A stretch of DNA of 64,000 bases from Actinoallomurus sp040655075. GTDB lineage: Bacteria; Actinomycetota; Actinomycetes; Streptosporangiales; Streptosporangiaceae. Location of the stretch: NCBI RefSeq assembly GCF_040655075.1, contig NZ_JBFAJC010000022.1, positions 1-64,000 of the forward strand. The letters are read 5' to 3'. The notes under the pieces are model-generated. The model searched no databases, had not been told where the DNA came from, and saw nothing but the letters and a program-made list of their open reading frames with translations. The translations under genes were made by a program, and so were the position numbers. Positions 8,808 through 16,809 of this stretch are shown here, piece after piece (within the stretch, counting starts at the first letter, position 1; each line of letters opens with the position of its first letter).

Positions 8808-8926
8808 GCGTTCTCCCTTTCCAGCGTTACCCGTGTGATTTCCGGGCCGTACGTTGTTCAGACCCTCTCACAGGCGATCACCTGACATGGATCGACTCCG
8901 CCGTCGTGCCCAATACCATTGGCGCC

Positions 8927-11452
8927 ATGACAGCGCAGCCACGCCCGCCGGAGAAGCCCACCCTCGACGGTCTCGAGGAGAAATGGGCCGTACTCTGGGC
9001 CGAGCGCGGCACTTACCGTTTCGACCGGTCGAAGGCGCGTTCGGAGATCTACTCGATCGACACGCCGCCGCCGACGGTCAGCGGCTCCCTGCACGTCGGT
9101 CACGTCTTCTCCTACACCCACACCGACACGATCGCCCGCTTTCAGCGCATGCGCGGCCGCGAGGTGTTCTACCCCATCGGCTGGGACGACAACGGCCTGC
9201 CCACCGAACGCCGCGTGCAGAACTACTTCGGTGTCCGTTGTGACCCGTCTCTGCCCTACGACCCGGATTTCGAACCGCCGGAGAAGCCCGGGCGGCAGAT
9301 TCCCGTCTCGCGGCGCAACTTCGTCGAGCTGTGCGACCGGCTGACCGAGATCGACGAGAAGGCCTTCGAGGACGTCTGGCGCCGTGTCGGGCTGTCGGTC
9401 GACTGGTCCCTGCTCTACACGACGATCGGCGCGCCGGCCCGCGCCGCCGCGCAGCGGGCGTTCCTGCGCAACCTGGCGCGCGGCGAGGCGTACGTCTCGG
9501 AGGCCCCGACCCTGTGGGACGTCACGTTCCGCACGGCCGTGGCCCAGGCCGAGCTGGAGGACCGCGAGCAGCCCGGCGCCTTCCACCGGATCCGCTTTCA
9601 CGGTTCCGGCGCGCGCCCGATCTACATCGAGACCACCCGGCCGGAGCTGCTGCCCGCCTGTGTCGCGCTCGTCGCCCACCCGGACGACGAGCGCTATCGC
9701 GAACTGTTCGGCACGACCGCGCGGACCCCGCTGTTCGGCGTCGAGGTGCCGATCGTCGCGCACCACCTCGCCGAGCCCGACAAGGGGTCCGGCATCGCGA
9801 TGATCTGTACGTTCGGCGACCTCACCGACGTGATCTGGTGGCGCGAGCTCGATCTCCCGACGCGGGCCATCATCGACTGGAACGGCCGGATCCTGCCCGA
9901 CGCGCCCGCCGGCGTCGCCCCGGAGCCGTACACCGAGCTGGCCGGGCTGACCGCGCAGGCCGCCCGCGAGCGCGTCGTGGAGCTGCTGCGCGAGTCCGGC
10001 GACCTCGACGGCGAGCCACGGCCGATCACCCGCCCGGTGAAGTTCTACGAGAAGGGCAGCAAGCCGCTCGAGATCGTCACCACGCGCCAGTGGTACATCC
10101 GCAACGGCGGGCGCGACGCGGAGTTGCGCGAGCGGTTGCTCGCCCGCGGCGCCGAGCTGTCCTGGCACCCCGCGTACATGAAGGCGCGGTACGACAACTG
10201 GGTCGAGGGGCTGGCCGGCGACTGGCTGATCTCCCGGCAGCGGTTCTTCGGCGTGCCGATCCCGGTCTGGTACCCCCTCGACGACGAGGGGGAGCCGATC
10301 CACGACCGGCCGATCACGCCCGCGGAGGACGCCCTTCCGGTCGACCCGTCCTCCGACACCCCGCCGGGCTTCACCGAGGACCAGCGGGGCAAGCCGCAGG
10401 GCTTCGTCGCCGATCCCGACGTCATGGACACCTGGGCCACGTCGTCCCTCACCCCGCAGATCGCCGGCGGCTGGGAGCTCGACCCGGACCTCTTCGCCCG
10501 GGTGTTCCCGTTCGACCTGCGGCCGCAGGCGCACGACATCATCCGCACCTGGTTGTTCTCCACCGTCGTGCGGTCCCACCTGGAGCACGGCTCCCTGCCG
10601 TGGACCGACACCGCGCTGTCCGGGTGGATCCTCGACCCGGACCGCAAGAAGATGTCCAAGTCCAAGGGCAACGTCGTCACGCCGATGGACCTGCTGGTCC
10701 AGCACGGCTCCGACGCGGTGCGCTACTGGGCGGCCAGCGGCCGGCTCGGCACGGACACCGCGTTCGACGTCGGCCAGCTCAAGGTCGGCCGCCGGCTCGC
10801 CATCAAGATCCTCAATGCCTCGAAGTTCGTGCTCGGCCTCGGCGACGTGCCGTCCGGCGCGGCGGTGACCGAGCCGCTGGACCTGTCGATGCTGGCGACG
10901 CTGGCGGAGACCGTCCGCGAGGCCACGGCCTCGTTCGAGGCGTACGACTACACCCGCGCCCTCGAGCGCACCGAGCGGTTCTTCTGGGACCTGTGCGACG
11001 ACTACCTCGAACTGGTCAAGGCACGGGCGTACGGCGCGTCGGACGGCGAGCCGGACCAGGGGGCGATCTCGGCGCGGGCGGCGCTGCGCGAGGCGCTGTC
11101 GGTCGTGCTGCGGCTGTTCGCGCCGGTCCTGCCCTACGTCACCGAAGAGGTCTGGTCGTGGTGGCAGGACGGCTCGGTGCACCGCGCGGCGTGGCCCTCC
11201 GCCGACGTGCTGCCCGCCGGCGGCGACGCGACGGTGCTCGCGGCCACCTCCGACGTCCTCCGGCAGGTCCGCAAGGCCAAGTCGACGGCGAAGGTCTCAA
11301 TGCGCGCCGACGTCGAGCGGGCCGCGGTCCGCGGCGCGGACGTCGGGCACCTGGCAGTGGCCGACCTGCGGGCGGCCGGGCGCATCGCCGACCTCGCGCT
11401 GGAGACGGCGCCCCAGGAGGGCTTCACCGTCGACGTGAGCCTGGCGTCCTAG
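8927..11452 (+). CDS. valS: valyl-tRNA synthetase
   Basis: Class I aminoacyl-tRNA synthetase that charges tRNA-Val and edits Thr-tRNA-Val. The start MTAQPRPPEKPTLDGLEEKW leads into the HIGH signature as HVGH (residues 56-59) within SGSLHVGHVFSYTHTD. The CP1 editing region follows, and KMSKS lies at 575-579 (DRKKMSKSKGNVV). The anticodon-binding helical domain forms the C-terminal third. Length is 841 aa from ATG 8927; GTG at 8906 is an alternative and neither has a clear ribosome site, so a leaderless start is possible. The short C-terminal extension lacks a long coiled coil. Its last bases overlap the convergent membrane gene by 4 bp. Confidence 0.96.
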   Translation: MTAQPRPPEKPTLDGLEEKWAVLWAERGTYRFDRSKARSEIYSIDTPPPTVSGSLHVGHVFSYTHTDTIARFQRMRGREVFYPIGWDDNGLPTERRVQNYFGVRCDPSLPYDPDFEPPEKPGRQIPVSRRNFVELCDRLTEIDEKAFEDVWRRVGLSVDWSLLYTTIGAPARAAAQRAFLRNLARGEAYVSEAPTLWDVTFRTAVAQAELEDREQPGAFHRIRFHGSGARPIYIETTRPELLPACVALVAHPDDERYRELFGTTARTPLFGVEVPIVAHHLAEPDKGSGIAMICTFGDLTDVIWWRELDLPTRAIIDWNGRILPDAPAGVAPEPYTELAGLTAQAARERVVELLRESGDLDGEPRPITRPVKFYEKGSKPLEIVTTRQWYIRNGGRDAELRERLLARGAELSWHPAYMKARYDNWVEGLAGDWLISRQRFFGVPIPVWYPLDDEGEPIHDRPITPAEDALPVDPSSDTPPGFTEDQRGKPQGFVADPDVMDTWATSSLTPQIAGGWELDPDLFARVFPFDLRPQAHDIIRTWLFSTVVRSHLEHGSLPWTDTALSGWILDPDRKKMSKSKGNVVTPMDLLVQHGSDAVRYWAASGRLGTDTAFDVGQLKVGRRLAIKILNASKFVLGLGDVPSGAAVTEPLDLSMLATLAETVREATASFEAYDYTRALERTERFFWDLCDDYLELVKARAYGASDGEPDQGAISARAALREALSVVLRLFAPVLPYVTEEVWSWWQDGSVHRAAWPSADVLPAGGDATVLAATSDVLRQVRKAKSTAKVSMRADVERAAVRGADVGHLAVADLRAAGRIADLALETAPQEGFTVDVSLAS

Positions 11453-12003
11453 AAGAAGAGCAGTACCAGGGCGACCAGGACCACGACGCCGATCGCGTTG
11501 GTCAGGATCGGCATCCGGGTGATCCGGCGGTCGTCCCACTCGTCGTTCCGGCTGGCGTAGCGGGCGGTCGCGGTGACCGCCCGCCCCACGCCGAAGCCCG
11601 TGCCCGTGAGGATCGTCGCGAGCGGTCCCTGGTGCGCGAGTACGAGCGCCAGCGCGACGACGTACGGCGCGCTCGCGGAGACGTACGTGCGCACCCCGGT
11701 GCCCAGTTCGAAGCCGAACTGCAGGGAGCCCAGCCTGATCCGGCGCTGCAGGACCTCCCGGGGGATCTGCCGGGCGTTCTGCGGAAGCGGAACACGGATC
11801 CAGCCCGCCTCACGCGCGACGCCCGCCACCGCGATCGCCATGATCGTTGCGATCCGGACGGCCCGGGGGAGCGGCTCCGCGAAGCCGGACAGCAGCCACA
11901 GCACGGTCGCGCTGAGCGTGCCCCCGATGAGGAGACCGAGGGAGAAGACGGCGAGGACCTCGCCCTGCCGTACGTGGGCCCGCCAACCTGGCGAGAACAG
12001 CAC
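11449..12003 (-). CDS. membrane protein, possibly the 3' part of an interrupted gene
   Basis: A 184-aa polytopic membrane protein of unknown family. Hydrophobic segments lie at about 14-40 (VLAVFSLGLLIGGTLSATVL), 49-62, 112-130 and 165-184, with a polar loop in between that includes LPQNARQIPREVLQRR. The GTG start at 12003 is in the same frame as the upstream small ORF and is separated from it only by TGA at 12022-12024, with no good ribosome site. It is therefore likely the remainder of a single roughly 250-codon gene. It ends the MauE/MauD-like operon and overlaps the valS 3' end by 4 bp. Confidence 0.65.
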   Translation of the reverse strand: MLFSPGWRAHVRQGEVLAVFSLGLLIGGTLSATVLWLLSGFAEPLPRAVRIATIMAIAVAGVAREAGWIRVPLPQNARQIPREVLQRRIRLGSLQFGFELGTGVRTYVSASAPYVVALALVLAHQGPLATILTGTGFGVGRAVTATARYASRNDEWDDRRITRMPILTNAIGVVVLVALVLLFF

Positions 12004-12021
12004 GAAATCGCTGTTGCGCGT

Positions 12022-12201
12022 TCAAACGGAGCCGGACAGGGAGTATCCGGCCAGCGCGCCGACCGACGCCCAGCTCAGCACCGTGTGCTGCGCGGCCGCC
12101 GCCGCGACGGCCAAGAGGGCCAGCGCGGCGAACGGCAGCAGCGGCTCGGTCAGCCCCCGGCGCAGGCGGCCGGCGGGCCGGGTCTCAGCTGTTGCAGGCA
12201 A
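12022..12201 (-). pseudogene. 5' part of interrupted membrane protein gene
   Basis: About 59 codons from TTG 12201, overlapping the end of the Cys-rich protein gene. It encodes one clear membrane helix (LPFAALALLAVAAAAAQHTV) and LSWASVGALAGYSLSGSV, then TGA at 12024-12022. The reading frame continues without shift (TRNSDFV) into the 184-aa membrane protein. One C-to-T change (CGA to TGA) would explain the split. A true two-gene arrangement or a sequencing error cannot be excluded. Confidence 0.55.
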
Positions 12202-12739
12202 GGGCCCACCGGCAGACCGACTTGTACCAGTGCCCGGCGGCGCTCTTCTTCCAGCCGTCGTGGCAGCGCCAGGTGACGGACTTCTTGCAGTTGCCGCACT
12301 TGTGGGCGTACGCCCAGATCCAGCCGTCGTACTTGCCCGCATAGCACTGGTTGGGCCGCAGCTTGAACTTGCCCGGATCGGAGACGCTGGAGCGGTGGAA
12401 CCCCCTGTACGTGCCGCTCGTCCGGCACGCGCTGGCCACCACGACGCTCGGCCCGCAGCCGGGCGAGCAGTCGAACGGCCCGGCATAGGCCGGGCACTTG
12501 CCATAGATGTCGTAGTAGCCGCTGGCCTTGAGGGTGTAACCGTCGGCGAGCGCCTTGCGCGCCGGGGTGAACACCCCGAGCGCGGACAGGCCGACGGTCG
12601 TGCCGGCGGCCAGCGCGCCGCCCAGCATGGACCGGCGCGCCATGCCCTCGGCCGTCGCGTGCGGCACCCGCCGGACGGCCCGTAGGGCGCCTTCGGGCCG
12701 TGGCCCGCTCAGCGTGGGAATCTCGTCGAGTTCGAGCAT
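12185..12739 (-). CDS. Tat-exported Cys-rich protein
   Basis: A 184-aa secreted protein with an unusual Cys-rich mature region. The leader of about 60 residues contains a twin-arginine motif (MARRSMLGGALAAGTTVGLS) followed by a hydrophobic stretch and ALA cleavage-like residues. The mature part of about 120 aa has 10 Cys and 6 Trp, for example FDCSPGCGPS, HKCGNCKKSVTWRCHDGW and VCRWALACNS, so up to five disulfides. ATG 12739 has GGGGAGGA upstream; ATG 12760 overlaps the preceding stop (ATGA) and is the alternative. It follows MauE- and MauD-like genes, which in methylamine dehydrogenase loci mature the Cys-rich small subunit MauA. Sequence resemblance to MauA itself is weak. Confidence 0.78.
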   Translation of the reverse strand: MLELDEIPTLSGPRPEGALRAVRRVPHATAEGMARRSMLGGALAAGTTVGLSALGVFTPARKALADGYTLKASGYYDIYGKCPAYAGPFDCSPGCGPSVVVASACRTSGTYRGFHRSSVSDPGKFKLRPNQCYAGKYDGWIWAYAHKCGNCKKSVTWRCHDGWKKSAAGHWYKSVCRWALACNS

Positions 12740-12756
12740 CGGGCATCCTCCCCGTT

Positions 12757-13302
12757 TCATCTCACCCGGGTCGCCGCGTCCTCTTCGGCGAGCGACGGCG
12801 TCGGCTCATCGAGGTCGGCGACGCGGCCGCCGGCCTGCACGATCAGCGCGTGCAGCGTACGGACCGAGCCGACCGGCTCGGCGGTGCGGATCCGCCCGTC
12901 CGCGCCGACGAGCACGGCGTACGGCGTCGCGGGGACCTGGTACTCCTGGAACAGGTCGCCCTGGCCGGCGAAGATCAGCATGTTGTCCGGCGGCGCGGCG
13001 TCCAGTGCGCCGTCGGTGAACAGCGCGCGGATCGGCGGAGCGCCGGTCAGGCCGAGCGTCTCCTCGAAGATGTCCTGGCAGGCCGGGCACTGGTCGCCGA
13101 GGAACAGCAGCAGGGTCGGGCGGCCCGGCTCCGGCGCGAGCCGGTCGATACCCGGCGCGGGCATCCCCGTGGTCGGGCCGACGTCGGGGGTCCGCGGTCC
13201 GCTGGTCAGGTGGTGCACCTGACGGACCAGGCCGGCCACCACCAGGGCGAGCAGAACGAGGGCCGCCCAGGTCACCAGGAGCGCGGTGGTCTCGAAGCTC
13301 AT
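12757..13302 (-). CDS. MauD-like membrane-anchored thioredoxin-fold protein
   Basis: 181 aa. An N-terminal membrane anchor (about 6-26, LLVTWAALVLLALVVAGLV) is followed by a thioredoxin-like domain with the active-site pair CPAC in LLLFLGDQCPACQDIF and a cis-Pro region VPATPYAVLV. It is expected to face outside the membrane and handle disulfides of the exported Cys-rich protein encoded next. The start at 13302 overlaps the MauE-like stop (ATGA) and has GAGAGGAG upstream. MauD proteins of methylamine dehydrogenase clusters have the same anchor plus CPxC layout; no dehydrogenase large-subunit gene is present here. Confidence 0.82.
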   Translation of the reverse strand: MSFETTALLVTWAALVLLALVVAGLVRQVHHLTSGPRTPDVGPTTGMPAPGIDRLAPEPGRPTLLLFLGDQCPACQDIFEETLGLTGAPPIRALFTDGALDAAPPDNMLIFAGQGDLFQEYQVPATPYAVLVGADGRIRTAEPVGSVRTLHALIVQAGGRVADLDEPTPSLAEEDAATRVR

Positions 13303-13925
13303 CCGGCGGGGCTCCTCTCGGGATCGGACAGGGCCGGTGGCAGCGACCACAGCAGGGCCGCGAACACGACGGACGACAGGCCCACGATCGTGACGTGGAC
13401 ACCGTGGGAGGCGACGGCCGAGCCCGCACCGGCCGACGCCGTCACGGACGCCAGCGCGAGGGCTGCGGCCCGCCCCGCCACCCAGCCGCTCATCGGGGTG
13501 TCGTCGGCCGCGCAGCCGCACGGCACGGTACCTATGGTCGCTCGATCCTCCTCACTCGCTGCGCGGGCGGCCTCGTCCCTCGGCCGACCGCTCCGCTCGC
13601 TGCGTCGTCCTCGCTCGACTGGCCGCGTACGCAGGATGTACAACCCGTAGATCGCGTACGCCGCGAACAGCAGGCCGCTGCCGGTCGCCCCGAGCTCCAG
13701 CGCCCGGGGCCGTCCGGCCAGCAGCGCGTAGCCGGTGACCGCTCCCAGCATGCCCTCCAGGGCGCCGACCGCGATGGCCGCCGGCCACACCAGCGGGCCC
13801 GGCACGGTGCGGTGCGCCGTCAGTGCCGCGGGCAGGACGCGCGGATGCAGCAGGTGCCCGGCGAACCCCGCCAGCAGGATGAGCGCGACCGTCCCGGCCG
13901 ACACGCCGGCCAGCATCTCGGTCAT
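13299..13925 (-). CDS. MauE/DoxX-like redox-associated membrane protein
   Basis: 208 aa with about four membrane helices (about 8-24, 45-67, 78-96 and 152-200). It contains the short PCGCAADD motif after the third helix, matching the CGC signature of MauE-type proteins that supply electrons to periplasmic thioredoxin-like partners. Between helix 3 and the CGC motif lies a roughly 26-residue hydrophilic Arg/Ser/Glu-rich insert (about 100-127), encoded by a repetitive CGCTCG-rich stretch at 13537-13622 that looks like an in-frame inserted repeat. The start overlaps the upstream stop (ATGA). Confidence 0.8.
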   Translation of the reverse strand: MTEMLAGVSAGTVALILLAGFAGHLLHPRVLPAALTAHRTVPGPLVWPAAIAVGALEGMLGAVTGYALLAGRPRALELGATGSGLLFAAYAIYGLYILRTRPVERGRRSERSGRPRDEAARAASEEDRATIGTVPCGCAADDTPMSGWVAGRAAALALASVTASAGAGSAVASHGVHVTIVGLSSVVFAALLWSLPPALSDPERSPAG

Positions 13926-14623
13926 CAGGCGACAGTCTCGACGCGCAGACCGCCGAGACGGTTCGCCACCTTCACGGTCTGCTCGGCCTCGTGCGGCAGC
14001 ACGGTGACCATGGCGGACGGGGTGGCGAGCAGGAAGTACGTCGTGTCGTCGTCGAGCGTGTCCCGGAACAGCTCACCGCTCGGCACGCGAGCGCCGGACC
14101 ACGCCGGGAGCCGCCGCGCCGTCGTCTTGGTGAGCGCGGTGATCTCCAGCAGGCCGAGCCCCGGGATCTCCTTGGCCACGTCGGCCGGCTCGGCGATGCC
14201 CGCCCGTTTCGGATTACGGGAGGCGACGGTGATGCCATCATCGTGCTCGGTGATCCGCAGAAGCTGGAAAAGACGCACGGCGTCGGCGGCCCGGGCACTG
14301 TACATCGGAATGAACATTGAGAAATTGCGGCCCTGCCATATCACGGCGAGGAGATGGTCTTCGAGACCGACGCGCTCGTCATAATGAGTCACGCGCGTGG
14401 TCCGGAGGGTGCCGCCCTGAACGGAGAATTCATCGTCGAAGTGCCGGATGCCGAGATCTTGGGTCCACGAGGCCGCCGCGTCGTGGTCGCCGGAGGTCAG
14501 CTCGTAGATCCTCCCGTCCACGGCGAACCGCGATACCGACGTGAAAGGAAGGGTAAGATCCAGATCGCCCGAAATCTGAAATCGGTAACCGTCCAATGCT
14601 CTATGCACCACGCCGTGCGCCAT
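13925..14623 (-). CDS. hypothetical protein heading the MauE/MauD-like operon
   Basis: 232 aa, with no signal peptide or membrane helix, so probably cytoplasmic. It starts MAHGVVHRALDGYRFQISGD; GGGAAGG upstream supports ATG 14623, whereas the longer ORF to 14692 lacks a site. It contains alternating beta-type segments (ITVASRNPKRAG, TYFLLATPSAMVTVL) and ends NRLGGLRVETVA. I do not recognise the family. It is the first gene of five or six consecutive genes with ATGA overlaps or very short spacers, which suggests one functional unit with the Cys-rich exported protein. Confidence 0.72.
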   Translation of the reverse strand: MAHGVVHRALDGYRFQISGDLDLTLPFTSVSRFAVDGRIYELTSGDHDAAASWTQDLGIRHFDDEFSVQGGTLRTTRVTHYDERVGLEDHLLAVIWQGRNFSMFIPMYSARAADAVRLFQLLRITEHDDGITVASRNPKRAGIAEPADVAKEIPGLGLLEITALTKTTARRLPAWSGARVPSGELFRDTLDDDTTYFLLATPSAMVTVLPHEAEQTVKVANRLGGLRVETVA

Positions 14624-14836
14624 GACGCAAACCTTCCCCGTTCGACCGGCCCGCCTTAACGAAGGTCGTGACGGAAAACAAACTAAGCTCATTCCGGCCC
14701 GTTGGCGAGATACCGGAGCCGGGATGCCCGAATGTGGCCAAGCCCTCGCGCTTGCGAACGCACCGGGTCATGAAGACGTCGTGCAGGTGACGAGTCGAGG
14801 ACTACCGTCCGGGTAGGGCGTCGTCGGAGGAGAACA

Positions 14837-16174
14837 GTGAGCGATCGGGATTCGGGAATGCCAGGGGTGCTGGCGACCGCCGCGTCGTTCTGCTGGCGGC
14901 TGATCGTCGTCGGGGTCGTGGTGTACGCGGTCGTGCGCATCCTCGACATGCTGCGGCTGGTCGTGCTGCCGTGCGCGATCGCCATCCTGCTGTGCGCCCT
15001 GCTGTACCCGGTGACCGGCCGGCTGCGGCGGTGGATGCCGTCACTCGCCGCGACCTGGCTCACGATGCTGCTGGCGTTCAGCGTGCTCGGCGGCGTGGGC
15101 ACCTTCGTCGGCATCCAGGCCAACGACCAGTTCCCGCACCTGGTCAACCGGATCCAGCGGACGGCCACCGACGTCCAGCACTGGCTGGTCACCGGGCCGC
15201 TGCACCTGAAGAACTCCCAGCTCCAGGCCGGCGTCGACCAGCTGCTCGGCCAGATCCAGCAGCAGCGCGGCAAGCTGCTGAGCACGGCCTTCACCGGCGC
15301 CACCGTCGCGGGAGAACTTCTGGCGTCGATCGTCTTCCTGTTCTTCGTCACGTTCTTCCTGCTGAAGGACGGCCCCGGGATCTGGCGGTGGCTGATCAGC
15401 GGCATGGGACGCCACCGCGAACGCGTCGACCGGGCCGGGCGCGCGGCGTGGGAGACGCTGTCGCAGTACGTCCACGGCACGGTGATCGTCGCCCTCATCC
15501 ACGCGATCGTCATCGCCGTCACTCTGGTGATCATGGGTGTGCCGCTCGTCGCGCCGCTCGCCGTGATCGTGTTCTTCGGAAGCTTCATCCCGATCGTCGG
15601 CATCCTGGTCGCCGGGGCGGTGGCCGTGCTCGTCGTCTTCAGCTTCAAGGGCTTCGTCGCCGCGCTGATCTTCCTCGGCATCCTGATCCTCGAACAACAG
15701 CTCGAGGGCCACGTCCTCCAGCCGCTCGTCGTCGGCCGGTGGGTGCGCTTCCATCCGCTGGCCATCATCATCGCCATCTCGGTCGGCGCGGTCGTCGGCG
15801 GCATCCCCGGCGCCGCCATCGCCGTGCCCACGGCGGCGGTGATCTACCGGGCATGGCCGGCGCTCCGCGGCTCGGACGAGCCCGTCCCGGCCGACGAGCC
15901 CGCCCGCCCCCCGCTCCTGACCAGCCGCCGGAAGGACACCACACCGGACAGCGCGTCCTCCGGCAGCACGCCGGCGGGATCCGGGTCGGTGGCGCCGGAT
16001 GGCGGAGCGGCGAGGGACGAGCCGCCGGCAGGGTCGGCGGCGCCGGATGGCGGAGCGGTCGGCGGCGATCCGTCCGCGGGGTCCGGATCGGCGGCGCGGG
16101 GCGGCGGAGCCTCGGAGGACCATCCGCCGGCAGAGCGGACGCCGGACGACGACCGGCCGGACACCGCGCAGTAG
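14837..16174 (+). CDS. AI-2E family transporter (PerM/YdiK-like)
   Basis: 445-aa polytopic membrane protein of the AI-2E exporter superfamily (PF01594 type). N-terminal helices at about 12-34 and 37-58, a third at about 71-88, an amphipathic loop (about 92-150) and then a block of helices from about 153 to 335, including GVPLVAPLAVIVFFGSFIPIVG and EQQLEGHVLQPLVVGR, which are family hallmarks. The last 90 residues are a disordered Gly/Pro/Asp-rich tail with imperfect repeats of the APDGGA type. GTG 14837 has GGAGGAGAACA just upstream. The substrate is not known; many members are not AI-2 exporters. Confidence 0.9.
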   Translation: MSDRDSGMPGVLATAASFCWRLIVVGVVVYAVVRILDMLRLVVLPCAIAILLCALLYPVTGRLRRWMPSLAATWLTMLLAFSVLGGVGTFVGIQANDQFPHLVNRIQRTATDVQHWLVTGPLHLKNSQLQAGVDQLLGQIQQQRGKLLSTAFTGATVAGELLASIVFLFFVTFFLLKDGPGIWRWLISGMGRHRERVDRAGRAAWETLSQYVHGTVIVALIHAIVIAVTLVIMGVPLVAPLAVIVFFGSFIPIVGILVAGAVAVLVVFSFKGFVAALIFLGILILEQQLEGHVLQPLVVGRWVRFHPLAIIIAISVGAVVGGIPGAAIAVPTAAVIYRAWPALRGSDEPVPADEPARPPLLTSRRKDTTPDSASSGSTPAGSGSVAPDGGAARDEPPAGSAAPDGGAVGGDPSAGSGSAARGGGASEDHPPAERTPDDDRPDTAQ

Positions 16175-16202
16175 GACAGCGGGGCTTCGAGACGGGCCCT
16201 AG

Positions 16203-16245
16203 CCGCCTCCGGGCCGTGCTCACCGGTGTGAGGCCGTGCAGGCGG
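16203..16245. terminator. stem-loop between AI-2E gene and dut
   Basis: Outer arms CCGCCT (16203-16208) and AGGCGG (16240-16245), with an inner stem CTCAC/GTGAG around CGGT (16219-16232). It may terminate the transporter transcript. Confidence 0.4.
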
Positions 16246-16311
16246 TAGTGTCACGCCCTGTGACGCGCGCCGAGGCGTGCGCCGCCATCAGATCGTGACG
16301 AGGTGGAGCAC

Positions 16312-16806
16312 TTGACTGTGGACGTTCTCATCCAGCGGCTGGATCCCGGCCTGCCCGCGCCGTCGTACGCCCACCCCGGTGACGCGGGCGCAGATCTGGT
16401 CACCACCGTGGACGTCGAGCTGCCGCCGGGGGCCCGCGCGATGGTGCCGACCGGGGTCGCGATCGCCCTTCCCGACGGCTACGCGGCCTTCGTGCACCCG
16501 CGCTCCGGTCTGGCGGCTAGATTGGGACTGACGATCGTCAATGCGCCCGGCACCGTCGACGCGGGCTACCGGGGAGAGATCAAGGTCACCCTGCTGAACA
16601 CCGACACCGAGCACACCGTGCGGCTCACGCGCGGCGACCGCATCGCGCAGCTGGTCATCCAGCGCGTCGAGCGGGCCGTCTTCCATGAGGTCCAGGCGCT
16701 GCCCGGATCCGCCCGCGGAGACGGTGGTTTCGGGTCCACGGGCGGGTACGCAGGAGCCGTGGAGGGCCGCGCGGACGCGGCCGTACAGCACAGCGAAGGA
16801 GCGTGA
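16312..16806 (+). CDS. dut: dUTP diphosphatase
   Basis: Hydrolyses dUTP to dUMP and pyrophosphate, keeping uracil out of DNA and feeding dTMP synthesis; acts as a homotrimer. All five motifs are visible: HPGDAGADL, PTGVAIALP, HPRSGLAARLGLTIVNAPGT with VDAGYRGEI, RGDRIAQLVI and the C-terminal arm RGDGGFGSTGG. About 164 aa. TTG at 16312 is favoured by the GAGGTGG ribosome site ending about 8 nt upstream; GTG 16303 and GTG 16318 are alternatives. DUF3710 follows after 3 nt, an arrangement conserved in actinobacteria. Confidence 0.95.
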   Translation: MTVDVLIQRLDPGLPAPSYAHPGDAGADLVTTVDVELPPGARAMVPTGVAIALPDGYAAFVHPRSGLAARLGLTIVNAPGTVDAGYRGEIKVTLLNTDTEHTVRLTRGDRIAQLVIQRVERAVFHEVQALPGSARGDGGFGSTGGYAGAVEGRADAAVQHSEGA

Positions 16807-16809
16807 GTC

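Noticed and set aside
8808..8926. Possible T-box leader before valS
   Set aside because: The gap is only about 120 bp and no conserved T-box sequence or specifier loop could be recognised.
8858..11182. A 774-codon minus-strand ORF opposite valS
   Set aside because: Low-complexity Arg/Gly/Leu composition with no family signature; antisense to a clear synthetase.
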